64,000 bases of DNA from Planctomycetota bacterium (lineage in GTDB: Bacteria > Planctomycetota > Phycisphaerae > Phycisphaerales > UBA1924): positions 885,320 through 949,319 of the forward strand of contig JAFEBP010000005.1 in NCBI GenBank assembly GCA_018242605.1, given 5' to 3'. A model generated the notes under the pieces. It searched no databases. It saw only the letters and a program-made list of their open reading frames with translations, and was not told the origin of the DNA. Within the stretch, counting starts at the first letter, position 1. Each line of letters starts with the position of its first letter. Position numbers and translations under genes: made by a program. Below are positions 43,654 to 53,118 of this stretch, piece after piece.

Positions 43654-46600
43654 GCGCTGCACGCCTGTAACTTCTGTTCCACCACCAACAACTCGGCCTT
43701 GGCCTTGTCCAGTTTGTCCTTGGTCTCCTGCACCATCGCGGGGGGCGCTTTCAAGGCGTACCCGGGGTTGGCTAGGCGGCCCTCGTACGTACCGATCTCC
43801 TTCGAAAGATCCGCCTTACGTTTCGACAGAAACGCCTTCTCAGCTTCACCAACAGTCCCCTGGACTTCACCCGGATCGGTCAGGTCCGAAAGATGGAACG
43901 CCGCGGCCTCAAACGTGAGTGCCGCGGCGTGCCCCTGCGGGGGCTCCGTCGTGATGCTTCCCAGAGTGGCCAGCGTCGAAATCAATCCTTCGTGTGTACG
44001 CAGCCACGCGGCGTGAGTTCCCGGCGCGTGCAAAGTCGCCTTGCGTTTGGGTGCCACATTCTGGGCCGCTCGAATTTCTCGAATAACCGTGACGACGCCC
44101 TGAAGGCGACCGAACTCGCCTTCTGCGACCGTGTCTTTCAAAGACGTATCGCACACCGGCCAGCCGGCGGCGCACAACAAACCGCCCTTGCCGGGCGAGC
44201 GCAGCGTCAATCCCGGCACCGCGGGCGCTTCGATCAAGCCAATCTTCTCCCACGCGGCCTCGGTCATAAAAGGCATCACCGGATGGAGCAAGCGCAGGAT
44301 CGATGACAGGACGTTGAACAGCACGGCACGCTGCGAGGCGCTGGTCGCGACCGTCGGCTTGATCGCCTCGAGATACCAATCGCAGAAGTCACGCCACACG
44401 ATGTCGTAGAGCGTCTGGGAATATTCGGCGAACTCGTAGTTGGCCAGGGCGCGATCGCCGGCGTCCACGGCCGACGCAAGGCGGGAGAGCATCCAACGGT
44501 CCGGCAGCGTGAGTTCAGACTTGTCAATCGACTTGGAAAAAGTGGCGCCCTCGCCCTGCAGCATGCCCAGGGTGAATCGGGCGGCATTCCAGATCTTGTT
44601 GGCGAAGTTGCGGCCAATGTCGAACTTCGGGCTGGTGTTCTTGCCGGACTTGCTGTCTTTCACCACGGGCAGTCGCACGTCCTGCGTATTGGTCGCCATC
44701 TGGCAGAGCGTGTATCGCATGGCATCGGCGCCGTGCGTCTCGATGATGTCCAGCGGGTCGACACCGTTGCCCAGGGTCTTGGACATCTTTCGACCCTCGC
44801 CATCCTGAATCACGGCGTGGATGAAAACGTCGCGGAACGGAACGGGCCCGCGGCCCTGTCCTTCGCCCATGAAGTACCGATTGAACATCGTCATCCGCGA
44901 GACCCACAGGGTGATGATCTCGCGCGCCGTGGAGAGCGACGACGTCGGGTTGAACGCCCCGAGCATCGCGGGGAAGTCAGTCAGACCGGTGTCCTTGGCC
45001 GCCTGGCCGCCGTCGGGCCAGCCAAGCGTGGAGAGCGGCCAGAGGGCGGATGAGAACCAGGTGTCCAGAACGTCAGAGTCTTGCGTCAGCCCCAGGGCCT
45101 CGATCTGTGCGATGGCTTCCATGTCGGAACCGTCATGAACGCAGATGAACAGCGGGTCCGTGGGCGACCGCGCTTCAATGGCCTTGCGTTCGCCACCCTC
45201 GTGCATCCCCCAATCGCCGATGCAGATTCTGCCGCTTCGGCTGAGGGCAACGAGCCGACCCAAAGTCTCGCCGTCCACGCCCACACATGTCCCGCTCCAC
45301 ACCGGAATCCGGTGCCCCCACCACAACTGGCGCGAAATGCACCAGTCGCGGATGTTGTCGTGCCATTGCTCGAAGGTCTTGGAGTATCGTGCCGGATAGA
45401 ACCGCATCGAGCCGTCCTTGGCGTCACCGGACGAAGCCCTCCGGCCAGGCGCCGAGGGCATCGCGTGCGATCGCTGCTCGGTCGCCAGCGCCGCATTCGC
45501 GCTCGCGGCCAACCTGGGATCCGTCACCTTCACGTACCACTGATCGCTCAGGTAAGGCTCAATCACCGCCTTGCTGCGGTCGGAGTGCTTGATGCTGTGA
45601 CGGTACGGCCGCGTCTTTTCCATCAGCCCGCGGGCCTCAAACTCCTTCACCACGAGCGTGCGGGCCTCGGCCATTTTCTTGCCGACGAAGAGGTGGGCAT
45701 CGCCGACGTCGCTCCACCCGTGCTTGTCGCTCACACGCCCGTCGGGAGACATCATGTTGCAGAGACCGCGGCCCGCGCCGCCCGCAAACATATCAATGCG
45801 ATCCTTGTGCCGCTGGTACAGTTCGTAGTCGTTGCCGTCGTGGGCGGGGGTCACCTTCAGGAAGCCGGTGGCGTACTCGGCCTTGGGGTCGTTGGCCTCG
45901 TCATCGTCGCGTGCCATCGACTTGGGCAGCACCACGTACGCGTCCTCCACGATCGGGATGACGCGACCGACCAGCGGCAACTCCGCGCACAGCCCGTGCA
46001 GCGCCTTGGCGCGCGGATCGTGCGGATTCACTGCAACAGCGGTATCTCCCAGGTACGTCTCCGGGCGGGTCGTCGCGACCGTGATCCAAGCCTGTTCCTC
46101 CTGCGGGTAGGTCTCGGCGTTGAGGTAGCCACGGGAAGTAAGTTCGCTCCACGTCACCGGCACTGGGTCGTTGGGCGGCAGCACACCCTTGGCACGCTCC
46201 CGGGCGGTGCTGGCGCCGTGCGGGTGCACCAGCGGATACCGCAGGTACCAGAACGCGGCGTCGAGTTCCTCGTCGTAACACTCGTCATCTGCCACAGCCG
46301 TCTGGAGCGCGGGATCCCAGTTCACCAGTCGCTTGCCGCGGTAAATGAGCCCGTCGCGGAAGAGTCGGAAGAAGGCCTCGCGCACGGCGCGGGCGCAGAC
46401 CGGATCCATCGTGAACCGCTGGCGGTCCCAGTCGCACGAGCAGCCCATCTTCTTGAGCTGGTTCGTGATCGTGGCTTCGTATTCATCCTTGAACGCCTGG
46501 ATCTTCTCGACGAACGCCTCACGCGTGAAATCGGTCCGGCGCTTCTTCTCCTCCTTCATCACGCGTTTCTCGACCACCGCCTGGGTGGCGATGCCGGCGT

Positions 46601-46907
46601 GATCCGTGCCGGGCATCCAGAGCGTTTCAAACCCCCGCATGCGAGCGCAGCGGACCAGAACATCCTGTAGGGTGTTGTTCAGGGCGTGGCCCAGGTGCAA
46701 GGCCGCCGTGACATTCGGAGGGGGAATCAGCACCGCGTAGGGCTTGGCTTCGCCGCTGACCACCCGATTGGGGTTGGCGTGGAATGCCCTGGCGGAAATC
46801 CAGCTCTCCCAGACTCGTCCTTCGTGCTCGATCGGACGGTACTGTTTCGCCAGTTCACCGCTCGTTGGCGGGGTCGGCGCGGTTGACGTTGCTTGGCTCT
46901 GCTGCAT
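43650..46907 (-). CDS. valS: Valyl-tRNA synthetase
   Basis: ValRS charges tRNA-Val with valine and edits threonine in its CP1 domain. The class I motifs are clear: HLGH at residues 71-74 in PPNVTAALHLGHALNN, and KMSKTLGNGVDP for KMSKS. Other family blocks are WMPGTDHAGIATQAVVEKRV, WDPALQTAVADDECYDEEL, VTVATTRPETYLGDTAVAVN (reading WITVATTRPETYLGD) and ARDWCISRQLWWGHRIPVW (reading IRDWCISRQLWWGHRIPVW). At 1085 residues it is 130-200 longer than usual, with an extra loop near 520 (AMPSAPGRRASSGDAKDGS) and others in the editing domain. A C-terminal coiled coil (VQETKDKLDKAKAELLVVEQ) is present. The ATG at 46907 has no Shine-Dalgarno sequence; TACAGT lies 8 bases upstream. Confidence 0.96.
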   Translation of the reverse strand: MQQSQATSTAPTPPTSGELAKQYRPIEHEGRVWESWISARAFHANPNRVVSGEAKPYAVLIPPPNVTAALHLGHALNNTLQDVLVRCARMRGFETLWMPGTDHAGIATQAVVEKRVMKEEKKRRTDFTREAFVEKIQAFKDEYEATITNQLKKMGCSCDWDRQRFTMDPVCARAVREAFFRLFRDGLIYRGKRLVNWDPALQTAVADDECYDEELDAAFWYLRYPLVHPHGASTARERAKGVLPPNDPVPVTWSELTSRGYLNAETYPQEEQAWITVATTRPETYLGDTAVAVNPHDPRAKALHGLCAELPLVGRVIPIVEDAYVVLPKSMARDDDEANDPKAEYATGFLKVTPAHDGNDYELYQRHKDRIDMFAGGAGRGLCNMMSPDGRVSDKHGWSDVGDAHLFVGKKMAEARTLVVKEFEARGLMEKTRPYRHSIKHSDRSKAVIEPYLSDQWYVKVTDPRLAASANAALATEQRSHAMPSAPGRRASSGDAKDGSMRFYPARYSKTFEQWHDNIRDWCISRQLWWGHRIPVWSGTCVGVDGETLGRLVALSRSGRICIGDWGMHEGGERKAIEARSPTDPLFICVHDGSDMEAIAQIEALGLTQDSDVLDTWFSSALWPLSTLGWPDGGQAAKDTGLTDFPAMLGAFNPTSSLSTAREIITLWVSRMTMFNRYFMGEGQGRGPVPFRDVFIHAVIQDGEGRKMSKTLGNGVDPLDIIETHGADAMRYTLCQMATNTQDVRLPVVKDSKSGKNTSPKFDIGRNFANKIWNAARFTLGMLQGEGATFSKSIDKSELTLPDRWMLSRLASAVDAGDRALANYEFAEYSQTLYDIVWRDFCDWYLEAIKPTVATSASQRAVLFNVLSSILRLLHPVMPFMTEAAWEKIGLIEAPAVPGLTLRSPGKGGLLCAAGWPVCDTSLKDTVAEGEFGRLQGVVTVIREIRAAQNVAPKRKATLHAPGTHAAWLRTHEGLISTLATLGSITTEPPQGHAAALTFEAAAFHLSDLTDPGEVQGTVGEAEKAFLSKRKADLSKEIGTYEGRLANPGYALKAPPAMVQETKDKLDKAKAELLVVEQKLQACSA

Positions 46908-46915
46908 CGGATAAC

Positions 46916-46921
46916 ACTGTA
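46916..46921 (-). promoter_or_regulatory. Candidate leaderless -10 element (TACAGT) of valS
   Basis: On the minus strand TACAGT lies 8 bases before the valS ATG at 46907. The same 40-base gap also contains the start signals of the divergent TPR gene. Confidence 0.4.
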
Positions 46922-46946
46922 CGGTTCCATCCCGCCGGGAGCGTCC

Positions 46947-48014
46947 ATGTCCCCGGCCACAGCCCGCACCCCGCAAGTCCGCCGCATCATGAACGACACT
47001 CCGCCAACCCCACCCCGCAAGCCCTGGTCGGTCATCGCTGTCGGGGGGCTATTTCTGCTCGCCGCGTTCGCGGTGGTGTACGCGCTTAGAGCCCCCGGAC
47101 CCGCCGCCTCCGTCGCCGCGGGGAGCGGGATCACCGGGAACGTCGACGAAATACTGAACGCCGCGCTCGCCCTCAAGCGAGAGAGCCAGTTCGCCAAGGC
47201 GGAAGTGATCCTCAAGCAGGCGTGCATCGAACACCCGACCGAGCAGCGGCTGTTCATCGAGTACGCGGAAATCCTCGGGGTACTCAAGCGGCCGGACGAG
47301 GCGTACGCGAACTACACGAAGGCGATCGGGATCGGGCCGCGGACAGCGGCGCTGGAACTCGCCGCGGGCACGACGGCGAACATGGCGACGGGGCTTTCCA
47401 ACAAGCTCGCGGAAGCGGAAAAACACTACGCCGCGGCCCAAGCGATGGACCGCACGGACTGGAAGGCCCCGCTGTTCCTCGCGCAGATACAGATCAAGAT
47501 CGGCACGCCGGAGAAGTTCGAAGAAGCCAAGAAGAACCTGCTCATCGCGGCGAAGCTCCAGCCGGAGATGGCGACGCCCTGGGGCACGCTCGCGGACCTG
47601 GCCCTGCGGGAGAACAAGCCCGAGATTGCGTTGCAACACATCGCCAAAGCCCGCGAGTTGGAGCCGCAGGTCACACTGTGGCGCGTGGTGCAAGCGCGGG
47701 CCCTCAAACGGCAGAACAAGCCGGAGGACGCGATCAAGCTGCTCGTCGGCCTCGACGACGCCCAGATCCGAGAGCCCGGGGTGCTGGCCACCATGGCGGA
47801 GTGCTTCGGCATGCTGCAACGCCCCGCTGACGCGGCCAAGGTGTATTCCAAGGCGTCGGATTCAAACACCGACAATGGCGAGTGGGCCCTGGAGGCGGCG
47901 TTGTGGTGGGAAAAGGCCGCGGACAAGGCGGCGATGCTGAAATACGCGCAGCGGGCGGACGCGATGGGGCAAGACGGCGCGGCCGCGGTGCTTGAACGGG
48001 CCAAACACAAGTAA
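46947..48014 (+). CDS. Membrane-anchored TPR protein
   Basis: This protein of 355 residues has one N-terminal membrane helix (VIAVGGLFLLAAFAVVYAL) and then a chain of TPR-like helix pairs (ALALKRESQFAKAEVILKQA, YAEILGVLKRPDEAYANYTK, ADLALRENKPEIALQHIAKA, CFGMLQRPADAAKVYSKAS). TPR arrays bind partner proteins, here on the outer side of the membrane. The partner is unknown. Starts at 46947 (GGGAG 5 bases upstream) and 46989 (a second ATG closer to the membrane helix) both fit; I prefer 46947 slightly. It is divergent from valS and precedes an MFS transporter by 81 bases. Confidence 0.8.
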   Translation: MSPATARTPQVRRIMNDTPPTPPRKPWSVIAVGGLFLLAAFAVVYALRAPGPAASVAAGSGITGNVDEILNAALALKRESQFAKAEVILKQACIEHPTEQRLFIEYAEILGVLKRPDEAYANYTKAIGIGPRTAALELAAGTTANMATGLSNKLAEAEKHYAAAQAMDRTDWKAPLFLAQIQIKIGTPEKFEEAKKNLLIAAKLQPEMATPWGTLADLALRENKPEIALQHIAKARELEPQVTLWRVVQARALKRQNKPEDAIKLLVGLDDAQIREPGVLATMAECFGMLQRPADAAKVYSKASDSNTDNGEWALEAALWWEKAADKAAMLKYAQRADAMGQDGAAAVLERAKHK

Positions 48015-48095
48015 ATAGCGTCGTCGGCGAGATCGGTTGGTTACACTCGCCCGCTATTCCGGCGGCAATCCGGGAGCTTCAAGGAACCGCGGCGA

Positions 48096-49349
48096 ATGAT
48101 GCAATCCACGGACATGGCGAGTGATCCTTCGATCCGCCCGCCGCACCCTTCCGCCTACGCGATACTGATCATTCCCTTCGGCGCCATGAGCGGATATGTC
48201 AGCGTCGCGATGGCATTCCTGTGCACGCGATTCCAACTCACGGTGAAGGACGGTGCGTTACTGGTGGCTTCGGGCATGTTCCCTCACGTCTGGAAGTTCT
48301 TCTGGGCGCCGATCGCCGACACGACGCTCTCACGCAAGCGCTGGTACCTGATCTCCTGCGTGCTATGTGCATTGGGCATCACCGCCATGAGCGCGATCCC
48401 GATGAGCCCGGCAAACCTGCACCTGCTGCAAGGAGTGATCTTCGTCGCCAATCTGGCCTCCACCTTTCTGGGAATGAGCGTGGAAGGTCTGATGGCTCAC
48501 GCCACACCGCCCGCCCAGCGCGGCCGAGTTGGAGGATGGTTCCAGGCGGGCAACCTGGGCGGGAGCGGTCTGGGCGGGGGAGCGGGGCTGTGGATGGCGA
48601 CCCACTTGCCCTCGCCGTGGATGTCCGGTGCGGCCCTGGGCGTCTGCTTCCTCCTGGGAAGCGCGGCGCTGGTCGCAGTACCCGAAGCTCGGGCTGAGAC
48701 ACGGACGACGAGCCTGCCCAGGGCGATGCTGGGCGTGGTGGGCGACCTGTGGCAGGTCATCAAGTCGCGGGGCGGCATGCTGTGCGCCGCTCTCTGCGTT
48801 CTCCCCATCAACACCGGAGCGGCCACCAGCGTGCTGAGCCAGGCCGAGGTCGCAGCAAAATGGGGCGTCAACGAGGACACCGTCTCGCTCGTCAACGGCG
48901 TGCTCAACGGTGTGATCTCGGCGTTCGGGTGTCTGGTCGCCGGCGAGATCTGCGCCCGCGTGAGTTCCCGCTGGGTGTACGCGGCGGTCGGTCTCCTCTT
49001 GGCCGGAGTTTCCGCGACCATGGCGGTCCTTCCGTTCACCGGGACATCCTACGTCGTACTCACGCTGGTATACGCGTTCGTGGTTGGGCTGTCGTACACG
49101 GCGTTCACCGGCTTCGTACTGGACGCCATCGGCAAGGGTGCCGCGGCTACCAAGTACAACGCGTTTGCATCGCTCTCCAACGCGCCGATCACATACATGG
49201 GCCTTGTGCTGGCGTGGGCGCAGACACAATGGGGAGAGAAGGGGATGCTCTTCACAGATGCCGGCGCGGGTGTGCTGGGCGTGTGCGTGCTCGGGCTGTT
49301 CGCGTCAATGGTGATGCGATCCAAGCCGAGCGAGTCGGCGATCGCATAG
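48096..49349 (+). CDS. Major facilitator superfamily transporter
   Basis: The 417-residue protein has about twelve predicted membrane helices, such as YAILIIPFGAMSGYVSVAMA, FVANLASTFLGMSVEGLMA, MSGAALGVCFLLGSAALVAV, VYAAVGLLLAGVSATMAVLP and SYVVLTLVYAFVVGLSYTAF. The loop FFWAPIADTTLSRKRWYLIS carries the MFS motif between helices 2 and 3 in the AmpG-like form, suggesting uptake of a muropeptide-like or acetyl-CoA-type substrate. That is family inference only. An AAGGAACC site lies 12 bases before the ATG. It is followed closely by a GT87 gene. Confidence 0.85.
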   Translation: MMQSTDMASDPSIRPPHPSAYAILIIPFGAMSGYVSVAMAFLCTRFQLTVKDGALLVASGMFPHVWKFFWAPIADTTLSRKRWYLISCVLCALGITAMSAIPMSPANLHLLQGVIFVANLASTFLGMSVEGLMAHATPPAQRGRVGGWFQAGNLGGSGLGGGAGLWMATHLPSPWMSGAALGVCFLLGSAALVAVPEARAETRTTSLPRAMLGVVGDLWQVIKSRGGMLCAALCVLPINTGAATSVLSQAEVAAKWGVNEDTVSLVNGVLNGVISAFGCLVAGEICARVSSRWVYAAVGLLLAGVSATMAVLPFTGTSYVVLTLVYAFVVGLSYTAFTGFVLDAIGKGAAATKYNAFASLSNAPITYMGLVLAWAQTQWGEKGMLFTDAGAGVLGVCVLGLFASMVMRSKPSESAIA

Positions 49350-49425
49350 TGTAATCGTGCAAGCAATTGGGCGGAGCAAAACACCGAGCGACTACACTGG
49401 CCACAACTCTGCGCAGGCACCTTCA

Positions 49426-50769
49426 ATGTCCCAATCGCTCGCGTCAAACTCCGACAGCCCCACCTTCTCCTGGAACCGCTTTTGGTTGATTGTGTTCGGA
49501 CTGGGGCTCATGGCCGAGACCGTGTACATGGGTCAGCGGGGAATGGCGCGCAGTTTCGACGGCCGCTTCTCAGACTTTGAGATCTTCTACAAGGCAGCGG
49601 AAGCGATGGTGCGGGGGCAGGAACTGCACACCTCGGGCACAGGCGAGTACATCTACCCGCCGCTGATCGCATGGATGTTGACGCCGCTGACGCAATTGGG
49701 GCAGGCGTGGGCGATGCGGGTTTGGTGCGTCATCAACCTGTTGGCCACCGGCGTTTCAATGCTGGTGTTCTTCAAGGAATCAGCCAAGCGCCTCGAAATC
49801 AGGCCGGAACCGGTGCTTTTCGTAACGGTGGCGTGTTTCACGATTCTGGCCAACTTCAGCGCGATCCGCTGGGAGTTTGAGTTCGGCCAATGCGACACGC
49901 TGGTGCTTCTGGGATTCGCCCTCGCCCTGCGATGGATGGACCGCCGGCCCTGGCTCGCGGGACTGGCTCTGGGATTCTCTTTCACGATTAAATATCAAAG
50001 CCTGGTAGCCCTGCCGTATCTGTTAGTGCGCCGGCGCTTCGCCGCGGCCGCGTCGATGCTCGCGGGAGCGGCGGTCTGTCTGATCATCCCCGCCACCACA
50101 TACGGCTGGAACGCCACGATGCGTTCGGTGCAGATCGCCTTCGCGGGATTCCTGAACTACGTCGGATTAGGCCCGGGAGTCAGCGCCCAGAACGCGGCCC
50201 ACGTGCTGCCCGCGACCTTCCACCGCAGTTTCTCGGTCACGAGCGTGGCGGCCCGCCTCACCGACGGTGTGCACCATCCCGGTCGCATGTTGCTCGTCAC
50301 CGGGTTAGTAGCAGCGGTCATCGCGGGGATCGGGCTCTGGATGTACCGCCGTTGGAGCTTCATGTTGTTCAAAGAACGGTCGGCGGCCCCCGACGCCTCC
50401 ACGCCCCTCAGTGGCGTCGTGGCGTTGGAGTGGACCGGTCTGATCGTCATGGCCCTGGCGTTCAGCCCGCACACGCTGTCGCGGCACACGTACATCATCA
50501 TCCCGGCGCATGTGCTGGCGTTCATGATCCTGCTGCGGCCGCGACCGGGCGTCAACCCCGTTCCACTGGCGTTGGGCACGATCGCCTTCACGCTCGGCGT
50601 GATGTTGCCGCCCGGTCACGAGTTCGTCGGCAGCGCACTGGAGAACTGGCGGGCGGTCGGCGGCACCATCTGGTGCATGCTCATCTTCTTCTTCACACTG
50701 GTGTGGACGTGCTTCGCGTACATCCGGGCCCCATCCCCCGCACCCGGGGCCGTCAATCCCGGTCGCTGA
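49426..50769 (+). CDS. GT87-family (DUF2029) polyprenyl-phosphate glycosyltransferase
   Basis: This 447-residue membrane protein fits GT-C-fold family 87, which transfers mannose or similar sugars from polyprenyl-phosphate donors outside the membrane. The N-terminal loop SFDGRFSDFEIFYKAAEAMV with the acidic pair DFEIF, YIYPPLIAWMLTPLTQLGQA, and the loop FEFGQCDTLVLLGFALALRW (the GQxx block) are typical. At least nine membrane helices follow. The frame is open to 49357; the ATG at 49426 gives a normal N-terminus. Its 3' end overlaps by 17 bases the convergent GT2 gene, which is a candidate donor synthase. Confidence 0.85.
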   Translation: MSQSLASNSDSPTFSWNRFWLIVFGLGLMAETVYMGQRGMARSFDGRFSDFEIFYKAAEAMVRGQELHTSGTGEYIYPPLIAWMLTPLTQLGQAWAMRVWCVINLLATGVSMLVFFKESAKRLEIRPEPVLFVTVACFTILANFSAIRWEFEFGQCDTLVLLGFALALRWMDRRPWLAGLALGFSFTIKYQSLVALPYLLVRRRFAAAASMLAGAAVCLIIPATTYGWNATMRSVQIAFAGFLNYVGLGPGVSAQNAAHVLPATFHRSFSVTSVAARLTDGVHHPGRMLLVTGLVAAVIAGIGLWMYRRWSFMLFKERSAAPDASTPLSGVVALEWTGLIVMALAFSPHTLSRHTYIIIPAHVLAFMILLRPRPGVNPVPLALGTIAFTLGVMLPPGHEFVGSALENWRAVGGTIWCMLIFFFTLVWTCFAYIRAPSPAPGAVNPGR

Positions 50770-51559
50770 ACATGCGAAAGGCCCAAAGCCGGGAGAGGTG
50801 TCTTAGGTACCGCAGTTGCTCGCTCATGTCGAGTTTGCTCGCGCCTCGAACTCGTTCGGAGAAGTGGATCGGCACCTCGCTGATGTGCTCGCACCGGCAC
50901 TTGGTCATCAGTTCCATGCCGATCTTGAAGCCGACCGGATCCAAGGCCTTGGCCGCGAGAAAGGTCTCGCGTCGCAGCGCAAAGAAGCCGCTCATCGGAT
51001 CGCTCACGGAAGTGAGCGGCCGGGCCAGCAGAGTCGCCACGCGGCTCTTGATTCGGCGTGACACGCCCCACGTGGGGTCCAGCGATCCGCCCGCGACATA
51101 GCGCGAACCAATGACGAAATCCGCTCCGTCTTGAAGCGCACGGAGCATGTCCGGGATGGCCTCGGGCGGATGCGAAAGATCCGCGTCCATCACCACGATC
51201 GCCTCGCGCGAAGCCGACCGGCAGCCCCGGATCACCGCGGAACTCAGCCCGCGCTCGCCGCGGCGAACATCGACCCGCGCCCACGACAATCCCGATTCCG
51301 CCACACGCTCGCACGTGCCATCGTTGCTGTCATCGTCAACGATGATGACTTCCAGATCCTTCACCACGGGCAGCACCGCCGCCCCGATGCGGCTCAAAAG
51401 CGGAACGACGTTTTCTGCCTCGCGATACGTCGGCACAACAATGGTCGTGCTCGCTAGACTGTCGTCCGAAACGTCAACGCGAACCGGGGGACGACGCTGC
51501 GTCATCTCCCCCAGGCCGGAACGCAACGACGTCACCGTATTCGTCGGCGAGTTGTCCAT
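50753..51559 (-). CDS. GT2 glycosyltransferase, polyprenyl-phosphate mannose synthase type
   Basis: The 268-residue enzyme resembles dolichol-phosphate mannose synthase (DPM1-type) GT2 proteins. It shows the opening STTIVVPTYREAENVVPLL, the nucleotide-binding VIIVDDDSNDGTCERV, and the metal motif VVMDADLSHPPEAIPDML. Later come GADFVIGSRYVAGGSLD, DPMSGFFALRRETF and the final VRGASKLDMSEQLRYL. It lacks a membrane domain. It would make the lipid-linked sugar that a GT87 enzyme uses, and the convergent neighbour is such a protein; the pairing is inference. ATG 51559 is taken; a GTG at 51568 is possible. Confidence 0.9.
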   Translation of the reverse strand: MDNSPTNTVTSLRSGLGEMTQRRPPVRVDVSDDSLASTTIVVPTYREAENVVPLLSRIGAAVLPVVKDLEVIIVDDDSNDGTCERVAESGLSWARVDVRRGERGLSSAVIRGCRSASREAIVVMDADLSHPPEAIPDMLRALQDGADFVIGSRYVAGGSLDPTWGVSRRIKSRVATLLARPLTSVSDPMSGFFALRRETFLAAKALDPVGFKIGMELMTKCRCEHISEVPIHFSERVRGASKLDMSEQLRYLRHLSRLWAFRMFSDRD

Positions 51560-51741
51560 CGTGTCCACCGTCGACCGAGTTCGGGCCTGCCGGGTGAAAT
51601 CGCCGAGGGCGTCGTCGCGATCGGTGGCGTCGTGCTCGCACGATGCGCATTCAGACTATAAGCAAGCGTGCCGATACCCCGGCACGATCTACACCGACGC
51701 ATCGCTCCGATCCGACTATGGAACCCACGGTGCGCAGCGGG

Positions 51742-53016
51742 TCAATCCCGACGCTGACCGCCTTGCTCTCGCTCCGCGATCAGGCGGGCCGCCTCATCAA
51801 CATCCTTGTCGCCACGCCCCGAGAGGTTGATCAGCACATTCTGTTCCGCGCTCATCTCCGCCGCGAGTTTCACGGCGTGGCTGATGGCGTGACTGCTCTC
51901 CAGCGCCGGAAGGATGCCCTCGGTCTTCGCGAGCAGTTGGAACGCGTCGAGCGCCTCATCGTCCGTCGCGGCGGTGTACATCACCCGCCCCGAGTCCTTC
52001 CAGTAGGAGTGTTCCGGACCAACCCCCGGATAGTCCAGCCCGGCCGAACATGAGTGGACGTCCGCCGTCTGGCCGTCCGCATTCTGAAGCACATAGCTCA
52101 GTGAACCGTGCAGCACCCCGGGAGACCCGAACGACAACGGCGCCGCATGCTCGCCCGCGTTGTTCCCGCGCCCGCCGGCCTCAACACCGATTAACTTGAC
52201 GCCGGCATCGTCGATGAACGGATAGAAAATACCCGCCGCGTTGCTGCCCCCGCCCACACACGCGACGACCGCATCGGGCAGTTTGCCGAGCAGCCGCAGA
52301 GATTGAGCCTTGGCCTCTCGCCCGATGACGCTCTGGAAATCTCTCACGATCATGGGGAACGGGTGCGGCCCCACCACGCTGCCGATAATGTAATGCGTGT
52401 TCTCCACGCTCCCCATCCAGTCGCGCATCGCCTCGTTCGTAGCGTCCTTGAGAGTGCGTGAGCCGGCGGTCACCTCCACAACCCTCGCCCCAAGCATCTT
52501 CATGCGGGTCACGTTCAACCGTTGGCGGCGGATATCTTCGGCGCCCATGTAGACATCGCACGAGAGTCCGAAGTGCGCCGCGGCCGTGGCCGTGGCGACA
52601 CCGTGCTGGCCCGCGCCCGTCTCGGCGATGAGCCGCTTCTTGCCCATGCGCAGAGTCAACAGGGCCTGCCCCATGGTGTTGTTAATCTTGTGGGCCCCCG
52701 TGTGCGCCAGATCCTCTCGCTTGAGCCAGATCGCCGCACCCTGCCCCTTGGGCAGCTTCCGACGCACGTGACCTGTCAATCCTCGAGCAAGGTACAACGA
52801 AGTGGGCCTGCCGACGAACGTGCGCAGCAAATCAGAAAGGTCCTCCCAGAACTTGCGATCGTTGCACACCTTGTCGTACACCTCGGTGAGTTGCTGCAGC
52901 GCCGCCACCAGTGTCTCGGGGACGTACGCACCGCCGAAATCCCCGAACCGCCCGAGTTGGTCGGGCACATCCGAGATTCGCTTGGGGCTGGGTTTGCCGG
53001 GCGCCAGAGTCTTCAT
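51742..53016 (-). CDS. trpB: Tryptophan synthase beta chain TrpB
   Basis: TrpB joins indole and serine, with PLP, to make tryptophan. The 424 residues contain the PLP lysine K110 in [16 protein letters not shown]. The phosphate-binding [37 protein letters not shown] and the monovalent-cation segment [18 protein letters not shown] are also present. The final block [20 protein letters not shown] is standard TrpB1. It is isolated: trpA, trpC, trpF and others are not in the window. The frame is open to 53103; the ATG at 53016 has TACCGT 6 bases upstream and starts the conserved protein. Confidence 0.97.
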   Translation of the reverse strand: MKTLAPGKPSPKRISDVPDQLGRFGDFGGAYVPETLVAALQQLTEVYDKVCNDRKFWEDLSDLLRTFVGRPTSLYLARGLTGHVRRKLPKGQGAAIWLKREDLAHTGAHKINNTMGQALLTLRMGKKRLIAETGAGQHGVATATAAAHFGLSCDVYMGAEDIRRQRLNVTRMKMLGARVVEVTAGSRTLKDATNEAMRDWMGSVENTHYIIGSVVGPHPFPMIVRDFQSVIGREAKAQSLRLLGKLPDAVVACVGGGSNAAGIFYPFIDDAGVKLIGVEAGGRGNNAGEHAAPLSFGSPGVLHGSLSYVLQNADGQTADVHSCSAGLDYPGVGPEHSYWKDSGRVMYTAATDDEALDAFQLLAKTEGILPALESSHAISHAVKLAAEMSAEQNVLINLSGRGDKDVDEAARLIAEREQGGQRRD

Positions 53017-53022
53017 GGCTGA

Positions 53023-53028
53023 ACGGTA
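53023..53028 (-). promoter_or_regulatory. Candidate leaderless -10 element (TACCGT) of trpB
   Basis: On the minus strand TACCGT lies 6 bases before the trpB ATG, with no Shine-Dalgarno sequence. It shows that trpB may be transcribed separately from the SDR gene 102 bases upstream. Confidence 0.42.
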
Positions 53029-53118
53029 GTCGACGGATGCGCACAACACCGCCGCCGCGGTCGCTCGTGATAACACTGGTTCGCGATGGACATTGCCTCT
53101 CAACCGCCGCTGGATGCG

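Noticed and set aside
45081..46670. 529-codon open frame on the plus strand
   Set aside because: It is antisense to valS.
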